Source: Leptidea sinapis (taxonomy: Eukaryota > Arthropoda > Insecta > Lepidoptera > Pieridae). Taken from it: DNA of 64,000 nt. The stretch spans positions 5,146,001 to 5,210,000 of the forward strand of contig NC_066296.1 of NCBI RefSeq assembly GCF_905404315.1. Reading direction: 5' to 3'. Of this stretch, positions 22,501-37,500 are shown piece after piece. Made by a program: the position numbers and the translations under genes. The notes under the pieces are model-generated. The model was not told where the DNA came from and ran no database searches. It saw only the letters and a list, made by a program, of their open reading frames with translations. The stretch's first letter is position 1; the number at the start of each line of letters is the position of its first letter.

Positions 22501-25500
22501 TTTGTGCTACAGTGATGCGCGTGCATCTTAAAATTTCACTCTCATAATTTTTTCATAACGCGCCTAAAGAAGTATAACTTCAAAAAAACGTTTAGGTATT
22601 TCTATTTTAGCTGCCCTTCAGTTACGTAATCATTATTTGGTATATGACTATCATAATTCATTGGTATAATAGTTGATACTGACAAATAGATAAAAGAACT
22701 TATAAGGCTTAGTGACAAAGTACCATGGGAAGCTATCAGGCTGCACAAACACACATCGTTCCAATCCATAACAAAGGTTAATGTTGACTCATTTATTGCC
22801 AATATAGCCAGTAGCAACCTCGCCAATATTCGCTAATACATATTTATATTAAACTTCCCTTATCTGTCAGTATCGGATTAATTATTGTTGATTATGTCCA
22901 CATGTATTTCCGTTATTATTATCTGACAACGCTTACGTTCTTATATTATTTTATTTTATTAAATGAATATTGCGTTATTACACGAAGCTAGACCTAGCTG
23001 CTCTTCTCTTTGGAGTTATGCCGACCAAGACTCCAATATTATTATATTATTACTAGCTGACCCAGCAAACGTTGTATTGCCGATATTAAAATCGCGATAC
23101 AAAAGTAACTGTTCATCGTAGATGGGTGAAAATTTGAAGTTGTATGTATTTTTTAATGCTGACTCATAATCAAACAAATTTAAAAAAAAAAAACAAAAAA
23201 AAATTTGGCGTGGTCCACGCCAAATTTTAAAATTAATTTCAAGGTCCGCCCTTAACATTTATGGGGATGAAAAATAGATGTTGTCCGATTCTCAGACCTA
23301 CCCAATATGCACTCAAAATTTCATGAGAATCGGTCAAGCCGTTTCGAAGGAGTTTAACTACAAACACCGCGACATGAGAATTTTATATATTAGATTATAT
23401 TATGAGTACGGGATTTAGATGCACTTAAATCTATTGTGCCCCCTAATTGCACTAATGCGCCTACCTTTGACTTCCTATGTCTAAAAACAAATGAGCTGTG
23501 GATAAATAGAGGCTACTGACTAGGAAACGTGTGTTGGCATTTAAATTATATTCTCAAGACCTATTACTTTTAAGAAGAGTAGGCTCCTCCAAGGTCCAGG
23601 CAGGGCACTTCCTCTGCTTTGAGTGAAGATGTTTTAAGACACCCCAGCCTGATTCTGGCAATGGCCTCGCATTCCAGAAGGATGTGTATGGGGTTTCAAC
23701 GGCTTCGCAGCAGAATCTGCACAGGTTTAACTCACTGAGACCCATTCTAGCTAGGTGCCCATTCAGCTTGCAGAGGTCTGAGAGGAACTCCGTGAGCGCT
23801 CTCAGTTGTCTCCTGTCCAAGCTTCTGCATTGTGCCTACGAGCAGCTTAGCTTGCCGATGGCCTGGTACCGAGGACCAGTGACTAATATAATAAGTAATA
23901 ATAACATAATAATAAGTCTCCAATATATCCCGTTAATAAGCTGACTTGGATAGATAATTCTGTTTATAATACCAGGGCTTCACAGGTCATGTTAAGCTTT
24001 CCAAAGCACTTCACGGCGGTTTTTAGAGGTAGTTTTAAATATAATGCGACTAAGTGTTGTAACAATATACCACCACCTATAAGAAACTCGAAAACAGTAT
24101 TTTTATTTAAACAATCTTATAAAAAACTTATATATACCGAGTACAAGAACCAACCTTAATCGCAGATACACTGTACACTTTCATTATATCTAATACTAGC
24201 TGCCCCGACAGACATTGTTCTGTTCATATTAAAAAAAAACTCTTGCGGATGTCATTTTGAAAAATCAGCTGATAATTTCTTAGCTGACCTCTACTCGGCG
24301 AAAGGAATATTCCTACCAAATTTCAAGTCTCTACGCCTAATAGTTCCCAAGATATCGTGATGAGTGGATCTATATACGTGGAAATCTCTTTAAAAAATAC
24401 TATATATATATATATAGTATTTTACGTATATATGTCTACAGCATTAGATATTGTGTGACTAATATCTATTTATTATTATAACTATTGTGTGACTAGTACC
24501 TATCTAATATATATAAATTACGTGACACGGTGTTTGTCCGCGATGGACTCCTAAACTTATGAACGGATTTAAATGGGGATTACTCCATGGAGTGCAATTT
24601 TGTCCAACTTGTGAGATAGGATAGTTTTTATTTCAATTTGAGACCCATAATTATTCTTATTTTCAATATTTGTTTTGTATGGACATATTTTCTATGAGAG
24701 AATTTAGTGACGCACGGTTTGAAACAATTTCAGTATAACAGGGAGCATTTTTTACGAAATAATTCTTGATGTTTTGAAATATTATTGGCAATTTCCTATA
24801 AAATAGTATTTTTTTATTATCTACAGTACAACGTCTGTCGGGTCAGCTACAATCTATATGAATTTAAATTGTACCTATTAATTTGACATATCTATGTACA
24901 ATATAAAAAATGAATTGCTGTTCGTTCTCTCTAGTCTCGATAAAACTCGATATAACGGCTGGACCGATTTGGCTAATTTTGGTCTGAATTATTTGTGGAA
25001 GTCCAGAGAAGGTTTGAAAGGTGAATAAATATGAAAATGTTCGGAATTAAATAAAGACAACAATTTTGTTTTTCCTTTGATGTGTCCGCCGTCGTTCAGA
25101 AAAAGTTCAAATTTAAAGTAGTTAATAGTTTAAAATGAATAACTAATTAGAATCTTTCTAACTTTCTCAAGAGGTAAAAAAACAAGCTTAATTTTAGCTA
25201 CCTATAGTTAGTAGATTAACTACAGGTGTTACAAACACAACTAACTAAACAACGGACAACTACACTAGCGCATTAGGTTCATCCTGTAATGTAAGTGTAA
25301 AATTTAAATTATAATAAATAAACAAAGTAATGCTTACACATTACAACTTCACGGCAGAAATGCCGTTGTGGTACCCATAATCAAGCTGGCATCCTGTGCA
25401 AAGGAGCCTCCGACTGGTTTACTGGCACTCCGACAGTATACGGCACAAGCATCGGCCTATTCTTTTGCCACACAGCAAATTTAGTTAAATTAGGATTAGG

Positions 25501-28500
25501 TATATATTATTATGTTTATAGATTGTATTATTATGTGTGTAGCACGGAATAAATTCTTATTCTTATTCATAATAACATCAAGCTTGCTTGTATGGGACGT
25601 AGCATAGATTGATGAAATTCATTTAATTATATATTCAAATTAAAATATTTTTATTTAAAATAGGATTCAGAATCACTTATTAAACGTGAAATACTACCAA
25701 CCCTTTCAAAATACTGCCTCAGACCTGAGAAGAACAAGCCTGAGGGTGACCGCTTCATTCCTAGTCTGTGGTATCATTAAGAAAATCATTTATGTTATAA
25801 TAACCTTCCCCACACAAACGAATATTTATTTTAAATTTCGTAACACATTTGTTTTGTACATTATCTGCATCATACATAACAAGCTTATGTTTGTTCCTCG
25901 TGTTAACATTATGATTGTCACAGTTTGTAGCAAATTCCTTAATGTGCATATGAACATACACAACATGAGATGCAACAGTCAAAATGGTTATTTCTTTAAT
26001 TTTTTCTCATAATGTAAATAGAAATAGTAAAAACGCGCACTGGAGAAGAAGAATATAAAGTAGATATTATCTTAATCTTGGTCCTCCTGAGTCTTCAGTG
26101 TTTACAGGGGAGGCCGTTGCCTTATTAGAAGCAAACCTGTTTACCCGCTCCAATAACCTGAATCAAACTGTTATTTTTACTGACTCCCTTAGTTGTTTAT
26201 CATCCATCAAGGAAAACCCATTCCGGAGTAAGTCAAGACATCCAATTATTCTTCAGATTAGGGAGGCTCTATTTTCCTGTTATCAAAATGGAATAGACTT
26301 AACACTTGTCTGGATTCCGGGTCATTCTGGCATTGCAGGCAATGAAACAGCAGACTCTTGTGCTAAATCTGCTATGCAAATGGGTTCTTATGAACATTTT
26401 AAAAATAATTCCCAAGATCTGAGTGCACTTTCTAAAACTTATCTCGAAAAGTCCTGGAATACATACTGGAATGAATCAAAATTGGTTAAAGGTAAATTCT
26501 ATGCCTCGGTCCAACCGGATATACCAAGGCATCCATGGTTTTTTTCTCATAGATATGCAGACAGATGGGTTACCTTCACAATATGTCGCTTAAGTCTTGG
26601 TCATTCCAGCACACCTGTCCACCTGCACAAGATCAGAGTTAGAGATCACTCCTTGTGTGAATGTGGCTTGGACGACGGTACTGTATCTCATATAGTATTT
26701 TCCTGTCCAAAACATCTTCATCCCCTTTATGACGTTCTTCCACCGAAATTTCCCCGTCCAGTAAACGTTTAACGTTTAACGTGTAAAGATGTAAATATGT
26801 AATGTAGAGTATATTTTGTATAATATTGTGTTGTTCCAGGCTAGAAACTAGCCATATAAAATATCGCTATACTAAAAAAATTGCCACTTATAAATTATCC
26901 AAATTAAATTAATACAAAATTTCCATTCATAACGTGTCTCTTCAATTACACTCGACATTGGCGAAATAATTCGCGCCCGACTGGTGCAGCCACACGCCAT
27001 ATCTCAAAAATTTAATTGAATTGAATTCGTTGAGTTACCGACTTGTTAACTACCTACCCAATTGAATTCCAAGGAAAGTTGTCTCTAGCAGTCTGTTTTA
27101 CTGTTCATGTATGAGCTAATGAGTATAATTTATACTATTCTTATCTGAGCAATTAAAACTATCTTTTAATTGAGGTATACTATACTATATATAATTACCA
27201 ATTGTCTTATATTATAATGCAAAAAAATGTCGTTAAAGTAGTAGATAGGTAGGTATTCTTTATCTAAAAAAAAACAAGTGGTACCCATCTAATATAAGTA
27301 TGTGATATATCCTCAGCAGGTAGGCATTTAATAAACCTACTATAGATGCGCTGTCAACATATAGTTTAAGACATAACCTCAATTTTATATCTTGATTACT
27401 CAGCGCCCAGATTGACAAATCTTGTAAAATTTTCAATTATGGATTATTTAAATGTTATCTTTTAAATGGTACTACTTTCAAATTGTTATCACCTGGGCCC
27501 AGGAATGTATGGAAGCGTTTCAATCTCTATTTTGTATTGTATGTATTGCAATAGTTTTAAAGGGATTTTTGTGGTTAGGAGACACGTATAGACATCTTAA
27601 ATGTTTGTGGTTGTTACTTATAAGGAGCTAGGATTGTTATTTTAATTACTTAGGTTGGTATTTGATTTTTATGGATGGATATTACTACTTATAATAAGAC
27701 CACGAAAGCGAATATTGTTTGTTTGAATAGTTAATTATAAGGGATTACTTCGTTTTTATTTTAAATACATAGGTTAGTAGTTGTTTTTTTTATATTTATA
27801 TAATAAATTAGATAGGTTAGTATTTGGTTTTCTTTTGATATTTATATAGTAAATTTCATTGTGAATAGTTCGATGAGAATGCGAAAGTTTGTGAGTGTGT
27901 GTGTATGTTTGTTACTTCTTCACACAAACACTACTGCAATCTGCGAGCAATTCATGTTTGCCGTGTAAAGCCCGTTGGAGTTACAAAAATACATATTATA
28001 ATGTATATCGGTGCAAATACTACAACACACCTATTATAAAAACGAGAATAATCATTTTAATAATTTTACGATATAAATCATCATTTTATTACGGTTTGAT
28101 GTAAAATTATTTTTAAAAATAATTAATCGAAAACACGTGCACGTGCGCCGAGCCCTATAAATATGGCCACATTGTCGATACTCGAGGCGGTGGACCCCAC
28201 CCGGCAAGCAACACAAGCTGCCGGGTCTACAAAGAAGAGGCTCGCAACAGACGCGCAAGCACGATTACGCGCACCGGCTCCAGAAAGCCTGTTGCCTCCC
28301 CCACGCCGCCCCTCTCACAAGTCGAGGAAAAAGATGAAGAATATGAAACTACCCGCAGTGAGTTTTTTGTAGATACCCGCAACAACCATGAAGAGTTGTT
28401 GCGCCCAGAACCAACCCCACGACCAGAAGACGTGGCGGCAGACGAACCCAAACCCATGGCCTCGACAAATCAAGCCCTGCCTCGAGAGGCCAAAGGAAAA

Positions 28501-31500
28501 AAGAAGAGTACCCGCATAAAGGAAAAACCACCATTGCGAAGTGAGGGCATAAGTGACGAGGCATTTGGAATGTTGGGCACCTTCATAAAAGCATTCCAAC
28601 TAGAACACTTAGTCCCGGAAGTCTTGAAGCCGAAAATCCTCGCCGACCAGCTGATCGCCCCGTGTATCCTTCCTACGGGGCTCGATCGCCCGGGACAAGC
28701 GGGGGCGCCAACCAAGAAGCCAAATGAAGGAAGAAAAGATGAAAAACGGAAGGAAAAACGTCATGGGGGACGTAAGAACCCCACCCCAATGACCTGGACA
28801 TGTCATAGTCATGTCCAGCGCTGATACCTGATGCAGGAGGCTATCGCCTCGATCATCATCCCCCACGCGCCCTTCGGGCGTGCGTGAGATGTCATCACGT
28901 GTACTCGAGGCATTCATGATTGGGCTGTCGTACGGTATGTGCCTCTCTGGGTCGTCATAACTTTTCCTATAGAATATACGAAGGTGGTCAAATACTCTTG
29001 CAGTTTTGTTTCGATGATCCATTGTGCGTAAACACCAGCAAGTTGACAATTGTGACGTCACACCTTTAAAAACAATACGGAGGCTCTTTCTTCGTCCTCA
29101 AAGGCATTTATTTTCTCAAAATTGATTCCTTTAGAATTCTTTTTGATGTCATTTCTAATAACTACTAGATACTTCCACCGCTTCGGATACAAATGGCGCT
29201 CTGAGAGAGAAGAAGCGGCGCAAGAAACTCTCCCAGCATTCTTTTTTTGCGCTCATTTCAATAAAAATATACAATATTGTACAGTCATTTCTATCGCTAT
29301 AAACTAATCACAATCTAGTCCCAGGCTGTCCGATCATTTAGATATTCAGCAGTAGAGTAATAGGATGTACGACAGAGCCATTTTTTTTTATAAAACATTT
29401 AAATTTATTTATAGATAATGCCTGAACAGTGCCTGGGACTTTATTATAAAAGTGTATACATTTACCCTTAAAGCTATTATGTATTTTATGAAGCCTACTT
29501 GAATAAGTTACAACTTACAAGCAATCCCTTATTTCTAGTGTTATAATAATGAAAATCCAAATTTAATGAATACTCTTGATAGCGACGAAGGTACAAACAC
29601 CTATTGATTAAAATGGAGGATATTGATAGGGCTCTAACGGAAACGTAAAACCTCTTCGGAGATGAGATGTACATACTGAGTGTTGATACAATGTGGTAAA
29701 TAATAAATAATATGTTTTGTTAGCAGATACAGGTATAGGTACTATATTATATGTTTACTGGGAAATGATAATGGATTAAGAAGATAACACAATGTGTTGA
29801 CATTAATGAAATCGTCCTCCAGACATTGAATTTCCTGTTATGCAAGATGAAGCCGGAGATATACATTGATACTTATGGCTGGGTCATTCACTACACTAGC
29901 AATCTGACATCACTTCAATTTAGAACTAAGACGAGATTAACACACTTTGACCGTAAATAGTATGTACTGATTGATAAGAATAAGTATATCGATTGCGGGC
30001 AACTTGCAAAATATACCGTAATCGCTAGCAGTTTTTTAACAAATGTAGCAAACCGTACAGCTATAATAAGATTACGATACTACAACGTTTTTTTATGACA
30101 AAATTATCTATTACTAGCTGATGCCTGCGAGTTCGTCCGCGTAGATAAAGGGTTTTTAGAATTGAAGATTATCTCATGTACTATTCCTGTTCCCGTTCCC
30201 GTTTTCGCTCTCGTTCCTAACATATTATATGAATCTTATTTCAAGGAAAGATTGATATGGCAAACAAAACCTATACTACTATTGATAAATATATCATCAG
30301 CTCATCAACGTGAATTGCAGATCTATACAACTTCCGAAGGAACCATGGATACCAATACATTGTAGAATATTTTGCGATATTAAAATGAAGTGGGGTGATA
30401 AAGAGAACCGAATCGCTGTGATTGCATTACACACAGTAGGTATGGAGCCAAATGCAATTTTTAAAACTCTCCATATGCTTGGTATTAGAAAAATGATTAT
30501 GTATCGGACTATGTATAGGTACAATGAGACCTCCTCCGTTTGTGACAGAAATAGAACTGGCCGTCCACGTAATCTTCGTACAAAAATATGGTCAAAGCAG
30601 TAAGGGATAGAATTCTAAGAAACTCTGTCTGAAAGCAAAAGATTTTATCTCGGGAGATGAAGGCCTACAACCATGTCGCGTATTTTAAAAGATGACTTAG
30701 GACTTGCAGCCTAGACACGTTCTGGTCATTTCTTAATTGACAATTTAATAAAGAATAGGCTGGTAAAATCGAAATAACTACTGAAGTGGTAAGCAAAGGA
30801 AGGTCACGAAAAAAATTGTTTACGGATGAGAAATTATGTACAATTAAGCAACATTCTAACAAATCAAATGACCATATTTATGCTCAAAGCTCTAAAGCAA
30901 AGATCTTAAACCGCTGGATTTTGATTTATGGTCAGTTTTAGAGTGTACAGCTTACTAATTTGGAGTAGGTATCTAAAACAATCCGTACGATTCGTAGTGA
31001 AGAATTTTCCCATGGAAAGAGATTGATCTTTGAGATTTGAGATCTTTCTATTGATAACTTGCCTCAACGTTTAAAGGATACAGTCCTCGCAGCCAATGGA
31101 GACCACTTCGAATAAGCTTTTTATATTTTCAATTATTTTATATTTATATATTAAACTAACACACTGTAAAAGTAATAAGTGTTATTTGCAATATAATTTT
31201 TTTTCTTTGTATTTATGGCAAGACTAGGTATTAGTAAGGATTTTAGATTAGAAAAATTTGTTCCTAGAAATTCACAGTTACTGGAATCGAGCAAATAACT
31301 TCTTGATTTGAGCATATTTGTATTCGTTTTTTTATTACTGCGAGTGTATGAGACATTTATTTAAATAAAAACCTTTTTAACTGATCTAAACTCGTGTAAA
31401 TGTATTTTTCGTGACTTTGACGTGTATTGACTCGTGTTTTAGTTCCAATTACACGTATTTCAATTTGCTAAAATAAATTTTATTTTAATAAATATTTTAA

Positions 31501-34500
31501 GTACCTTATTTTTATATATTAGAGGGGAAGAACGCGCAAGTATCCTGATATCTGATAAAAGTACATTACATGGACATAGCAACACCACAGGTCGAGAGAT
31601 TCGTTGCCGGCTTTTGAGTATACTACAGACTTGAAGGTCCTATGTCATATGAGTTCAGGAATACAGCACCCGGCAAAAGATTCCGCAAAGTGGCTGTGCG
31701 AGGCTAAAAGTTACTTAATGCTAAGCGGGTTGGCAAATTCTAACAAATCCTAAACACCTCCTATGAGCGCCCCCCGTGATAAATGCGGTAAAAGTTGCAG
31801 ATAGAGTCCACATCATACCGCAGTGCAAAATAGTGAAGCCGATCAGAGGTGATTTGCTCGTTCATAATTTTAACCACTCTTTGTAATATGAGCTGCAAAA
31901 AGCTGCTACTGAGAAAAGAGGTGAGAACAGTAGTTCATGTGGGCCCGAATATGCACCTTGCAGTAAATAACATTCTCGCCTTACTACGCACATCGAGCTG
32001 TTTTGAGACCAATTTTGTCCCCTCTGGTACCCGACCCATGGCGCAGAAATATCGCTCCATATGTCAACGCCAACTATGTCAAAACAGGTTGTGGTAATTG
32101 GGGAAATACTTTTAAATCGAAAAGAATCAATAAAAGGAGACTTTAGCAGTGAACGTACATATTTTCGTTCATCTTACGGTTAAGCTGAACTAAGTTTAGC
32201 CGGCCCTTTACATAGCACAGTCACATTCACAGTCCCATCTCGATTTTAAAAAATTTGATCTGGTTCACATCGACGCATTTCCGAAAGACGTTGGCACGGC
32301 CGGCATGAGGACACTCTGTGTTGTCGTCTGCAATGATTGCCGCTGATTTCTTAGCATATCATTGAAATGCAAAAGAAACAGCAGAGCAGGGAGATAATGG
32401 CAATAGACTCATAGATAGCCCGGTCTGAGCTGTCGCCTTTTATGGTGTTAACAAAGGTCAACTTTTACGAGATGGGGACTACGCTGTTTCATTATAATTG
32501 CATCAATAACGCACAAGCACCAGAGTCAACTCGGGCAGAAAGGCCATCCAGCTTGCTTGACTCCATATCAGAAGAGAAAACACAGCGCACTTCAGGCCTA
32601 GACCTTTGACACAGTTGATTTAGAGGCAAAAATAATGCCCTTTTTGCCATTTGGGTCAGAATGTCCATCTTCATGTATAGCATCATCATCCTACCGACAG
32701 GGCCGGCTGGATGAAGTTTCCAAGATCTTTTCACAACGTCCAAAACTTGCGTATTCTAGTCGGGTAACATGATAGCTGTTCGTGCATTTTTTTGCATGTT
32801 TCTCGCTTAATACCATCATTTATTTAAAGCTTGTGAGAATTGATGCATCTATTCTACGCAACTCTTTTGAGGGTTTTTGTAGTATATTTACTTACTTCTT
32901 ACATTAATCGTTTTTTTTTTCACTTTGAACAATTTGTTATTTTTAAAGTGATATTGAACGTCTGGTATTAATTAAATTAAATTTGTAACCAAAATTTATG
33001 AACGATGCATAAATTTATAAAATAAACTGATTACTTTTTGTGCCATAATAAATATGAACGTAGATTTTAAATGAATCATTACATGATTCTGCTTCTTATC
33101 GATGTGCGTTGCCCCCATTGAACCTTGCTATTTATATTCGCCATAACTTATTAGACCCGCGTAGATTTGCGACTGATCATCGCATTGTTTGCGTCGCAAA
33201 AGGACGTATGATTCCTGTGCTTTAAGAATACTAAGCGCCTGAACCAGAAAACCTCTTAGAAGTTATCTAGGATTAATGCACAAATAAAATTTTATGAACG
33301 ATGCGGGACTCAAACAACAAATTGTTTAGATTTACAAGAGCGACATCTCAAGTCTATTTCCTAATATGCAAATATTGGGGTTGAGCAGGTTATCAACTGT
33401 AAAGTAGATCCTGTAGATGAAGCCACAACCTGAGAATTGAACAAAGCATACAAGATTTTATGACGATACGTCACTCGAACGGTTAGCTCAGTTGGGAGTT
33501 CATGGGTTCGAGCCCCGCCCCGTTCATTAAAAAAAATGTTTTCAAATATTATTTGTTTTAAGAATAACAGCCAAATAGAATATCTGTATCCCAGTCATAA
33601 AGGCTGGTGATCAAGATGGACCAACGATCTGGTAAAAATTGCCGAAATAGGTTAGATGAGCGCACCGCAGGACCCATTGTAATGGCCATCTTTGGGGGAG
33701 GCCTCTGTCCAGCAGTGGACGTCTTCCGGCTGAAATGGTGAATGATAATGATGACTCAAAAAGGCCCCTCTACGTACGGCGTCAAACTATATTGCAAAAG
33801 TACACCACAAATGTGGAGGGGTGTGTTTTGAGCCTCTTGCTCAGTTTACCCCGAGTCAGCACAGTTTTTCCCCTACAAAGTACGCGAGTGCTCTAGCATG
33901 CAGCATCTGGTACAGGACCTAGTTGTGGACGTCCGGGGACTGATTCTTGGGAACCATTTCAGCTGCCATCATCCAAGAATCTTAAAGTAGTGAAATTCAC
34001 ATCTTTGGGGGACAGGGTATGGCTCATAGATCGAAAACAACACGGCAACTAAGCCTACTTTACGTCCGTTTTAAGTGGGAAACTGGAACATCTCTAGGCG
34101 TTCCCAACCAGTTCATTTGGGTATTATGACTGATTACTACTCATTTTTCTTCATCTAGCCCCTAAGGTATTATCATATTGTGCAAAGAGTACTTATAGCA
34201 CGTATCAATTGTTTTTTTTTGTGGCAATCCCAGATGATTGAATTTCTGTAAAATTGTGACATGGTAGAACTTCGGCGGTTTCTACAACGATTTATATGAT
34301 ACTAGCTGATGCCCGTGACTTCGTCCGCGTAGATGAAAGGTTTTTAAAAATAATAAGCAAGGTTGTAATTGAAGATTATCTCAAGTCCTATTCCTGTTCC
34401 AGTTCCCGTTTTCGCTCCCGTTCCCATCATATTATATGAGTCTTATTTCGAGGAAGATTGCTATGGCAAACTAAACCTAATAATGGTATAGTTATAGCCC

Positions 34501-37500
34501 ATCGTAGTGTAGCCCATAGTGACTTTCAGTTTTTCATAAATCCCGCGGGAACCATGGATTTTTCCGTGATAAATTGTAGCCTATGTCGTTTCCCAAGCTC
34601 TATCCTATCGCTGTACCAATATTCTCCGGTGTAAAAGTGTAACAAAAAAAACTTACATTAACATTTATAATATTAGTAGGGATAGGTAGGGTTCCATAAA
34701 AACATAAAATGTTAATATACAGGGAGGGCCGCGGGTATTGCATATTACGCAAAATATTACTTAGAGTTCTGTACAACAACGAATTATACTTGCTAATATA
34801 TTATGAATTCTCTTTTCGTGTTCAGCTGACACGAAAACGTCTCATCTTGATAGTAGCTACTTATCTTGCGTCTAAGGTGCAAAGGATAAATAAAATATTG
34901 AAAATATTTCAAGTAGATAACACAACTTTTATCTAATGCACTCAAATCGAATATATTACAATATATATAAACACTCCACATTTAATTGTAAATGCCAATA
35001 AATTAAAACAAATAAACATATTATATTAGCAGTTTTTAGTATCAGTACCTGGACGACCAAGCCTTGCTCGGATTTTTAAGAAGGTACAAAACATGAACAA
35101 AAAAAAAACTAATAGGACATCTGAGTTCAAACCGGGGTCTTCTGGTTTCCGGATCGACCAATGTCCCATCTGAGCTATTATAATATTGTATATAGTGGCG
35201 AAATTTACCTTTGTATTCTAATGTTATTGTAGCAGTTTCTCATCAAAACACGGATAAAACTATATTTTTAAAAATCTCTAAATTAGATTCATAATGATTA
35301 ACACTAGAAGTATCTGCATTCGATCTGCAAGTATGTCAGCAGCACTTACCGGTAGTCCAAATCGGCAGCTGCGAAGATATACTGGGCGTTGTAAATCGCA
35401 CTGAACAGTATTGGCACCAGGATGAAACAATAGGTTCGGATCTGGTAGCGGCCGAACTGACCCAGCTCCAGCAGAACCGAATCCAAGTTCAAGACTTCCT
35501 TCTGACTCATGTCTGCACTTAGCTTTAACTGCGATCTTCAACCGTCACTGAACCATCGCGACTGGCTCACTGACACGACAACTGCGCGGGCAGAGCCACC
35601 GATGGAGACTCGTCAGCCGCTACGCACCGATATCAAGATATCCCCAAATCCATGAGAGCCACGTCACGTGTCGCGTATTTATTGAAACATTATCAGATCG
35701 CGCGATTACTGTTTCACATATATTGAGTATTTGTGGGCGTTGCGATGATTTATGGCGGTCGATAGCTTGTGTTTTATGAGATTTGAGGAGTCTTAACATT
35801 GAAAGAGTGTATTCGATAAGGCAATTATTAATCTTTGATTAGTAATCTATATCATGTCTAGATGGAGAGTCGAAATTTTATTGCGTCGAATCTAATGAGT
35901 TATTTTCTCAAACCTGAGCTAATGCCACTGAATACATACAGGTTGGCAGTGATAAAACTTACTCAGACAACCCATAGACTAATTTGTACATATCGAAATT
36001 ATTAATGTTATCATGAACCACATACAAAACATTGCAATTATCAGACAAGAAAACGACCATAATAAGTCACATCAAGGAATTCGTGTCTTAAGAGCGACCA
36101 ACCCGTCATATTTTTCAAACTCACTGACGCAGCAAACGTTGTCTTGCCATTTAAATATTTTTAGAGTTAGACCGTTTCTTGGACATTGCAACATTACTTA
36201 ATTTTTCTTAAATAAACGTAGCCAAGTTAATCCTTATAACAAGCGCTCGTAAGTGATTATGGCGTTTTAATCCATCTTTCTTAAAAAAATACTGATAGTT
36301 ATCTTGTGTATTGTATCTAGGTTTCTATTGACGCAAAAAACACAGATTTCAAGAAACAAATTCAGTAAAACTATGCAAATATCCGCTTTCTCAAATTTTA
36401 CCTATGGCCGTTCATAATGGAATAATAATTTGTAAAGGTTAAAAAAACATTGCGATAGAAACCTCGTACATGTAATATAGATTTTATATGATACACATTT
36501 ATTTCACAAATCTATAAGGATTACTCAAAAACACGTATTTCTTGGAAGAAGTTTTATGGAATTTCTGCATACTATTTTTCGTCCAATGTTAGCACTTTTT
36601 CTTGCTTGTCGTCAGTATGCATTTCGACCATGTTCGCGTTGACAGGACAGATAGACAGGACCAGGAAGGGCCCTCATAAAGCTCTGCTAGTTTCTATGAC
36701 TATCAAACGCCTCACATTTAGAAAAAACAGCCTCACTCAAAGGAATTAGGTACTCCTACTTACGTTCCGTAACACGAACGAGTAAAACACGTCAATTAAA
36801 TCGAGTTAAACCCTTTTCATTACGTATTTTTTTATTTGTTTATTTAAAATAGCGTAGGTTTCTTCGCAGCCCTCCAGAACATCTGCATTTAATAGTTTTA
36901 ATTATAACATTCACCAACGACGTCCAATAACGACCCATTGGTCGACTCAGCAAAAATGCGAATGACACAACTGCATATTGTGTTAATAATTAGTGACTGT
37001 TTTAGGCAAATTATGCTAAACACGACTAATATATTTAATGTCTCAAACAAAGAATAATAATGATTATTTTAATACAATGGGTAATATATCGCCATATCGC
37101 CGTGACGGCCAATACTATATATAGTATGGCCAATAATATAGTACAATAGTATTATGAGATACAATAAATAGTCTTAGGATCTATTTTTGTTTACGACTAC
37201 ATTGTGGAAAATTTTCCAATGGTTACTCAACGCTAATGATTTTTGAAGTTATACTTCTTTAGGCGCGTTATGAAAAAAATGATGAGAGTGAAATATTAAA
37301 GTTTGCGTCATTCGTAAATTTTTTTTTTTTTGAGAAAATATTTGCCTTTTATGCCTTTTATACCACCTATCGCCCAGAACTATTTAAGATTAAAAAGTGA
37401 TATTTCAAATGTATAATACTAAAAAATGACCCAATTGAAAAGTATCTGCTGGTATCAACCCCAACAACTCCTCTGATATATACGAAGGTGTAGAGAGGAC

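Noticed and set aside
28609..29061. 150-codon minus-strand frame
   Set aside because: It overlaps the charged plus-strand frame at 28123-28824, has no recognisable domain, and low stop density is explained by local GC content. The coding strand here is uncertain, but I saw nothing to prefer it.
35278..35541. 87-codon minus frame starting upstream of exon 1b
   Set aside because: It is in a different frame from the transporter N-terminus, which aligns with exon 1a from the ATG at 35510.
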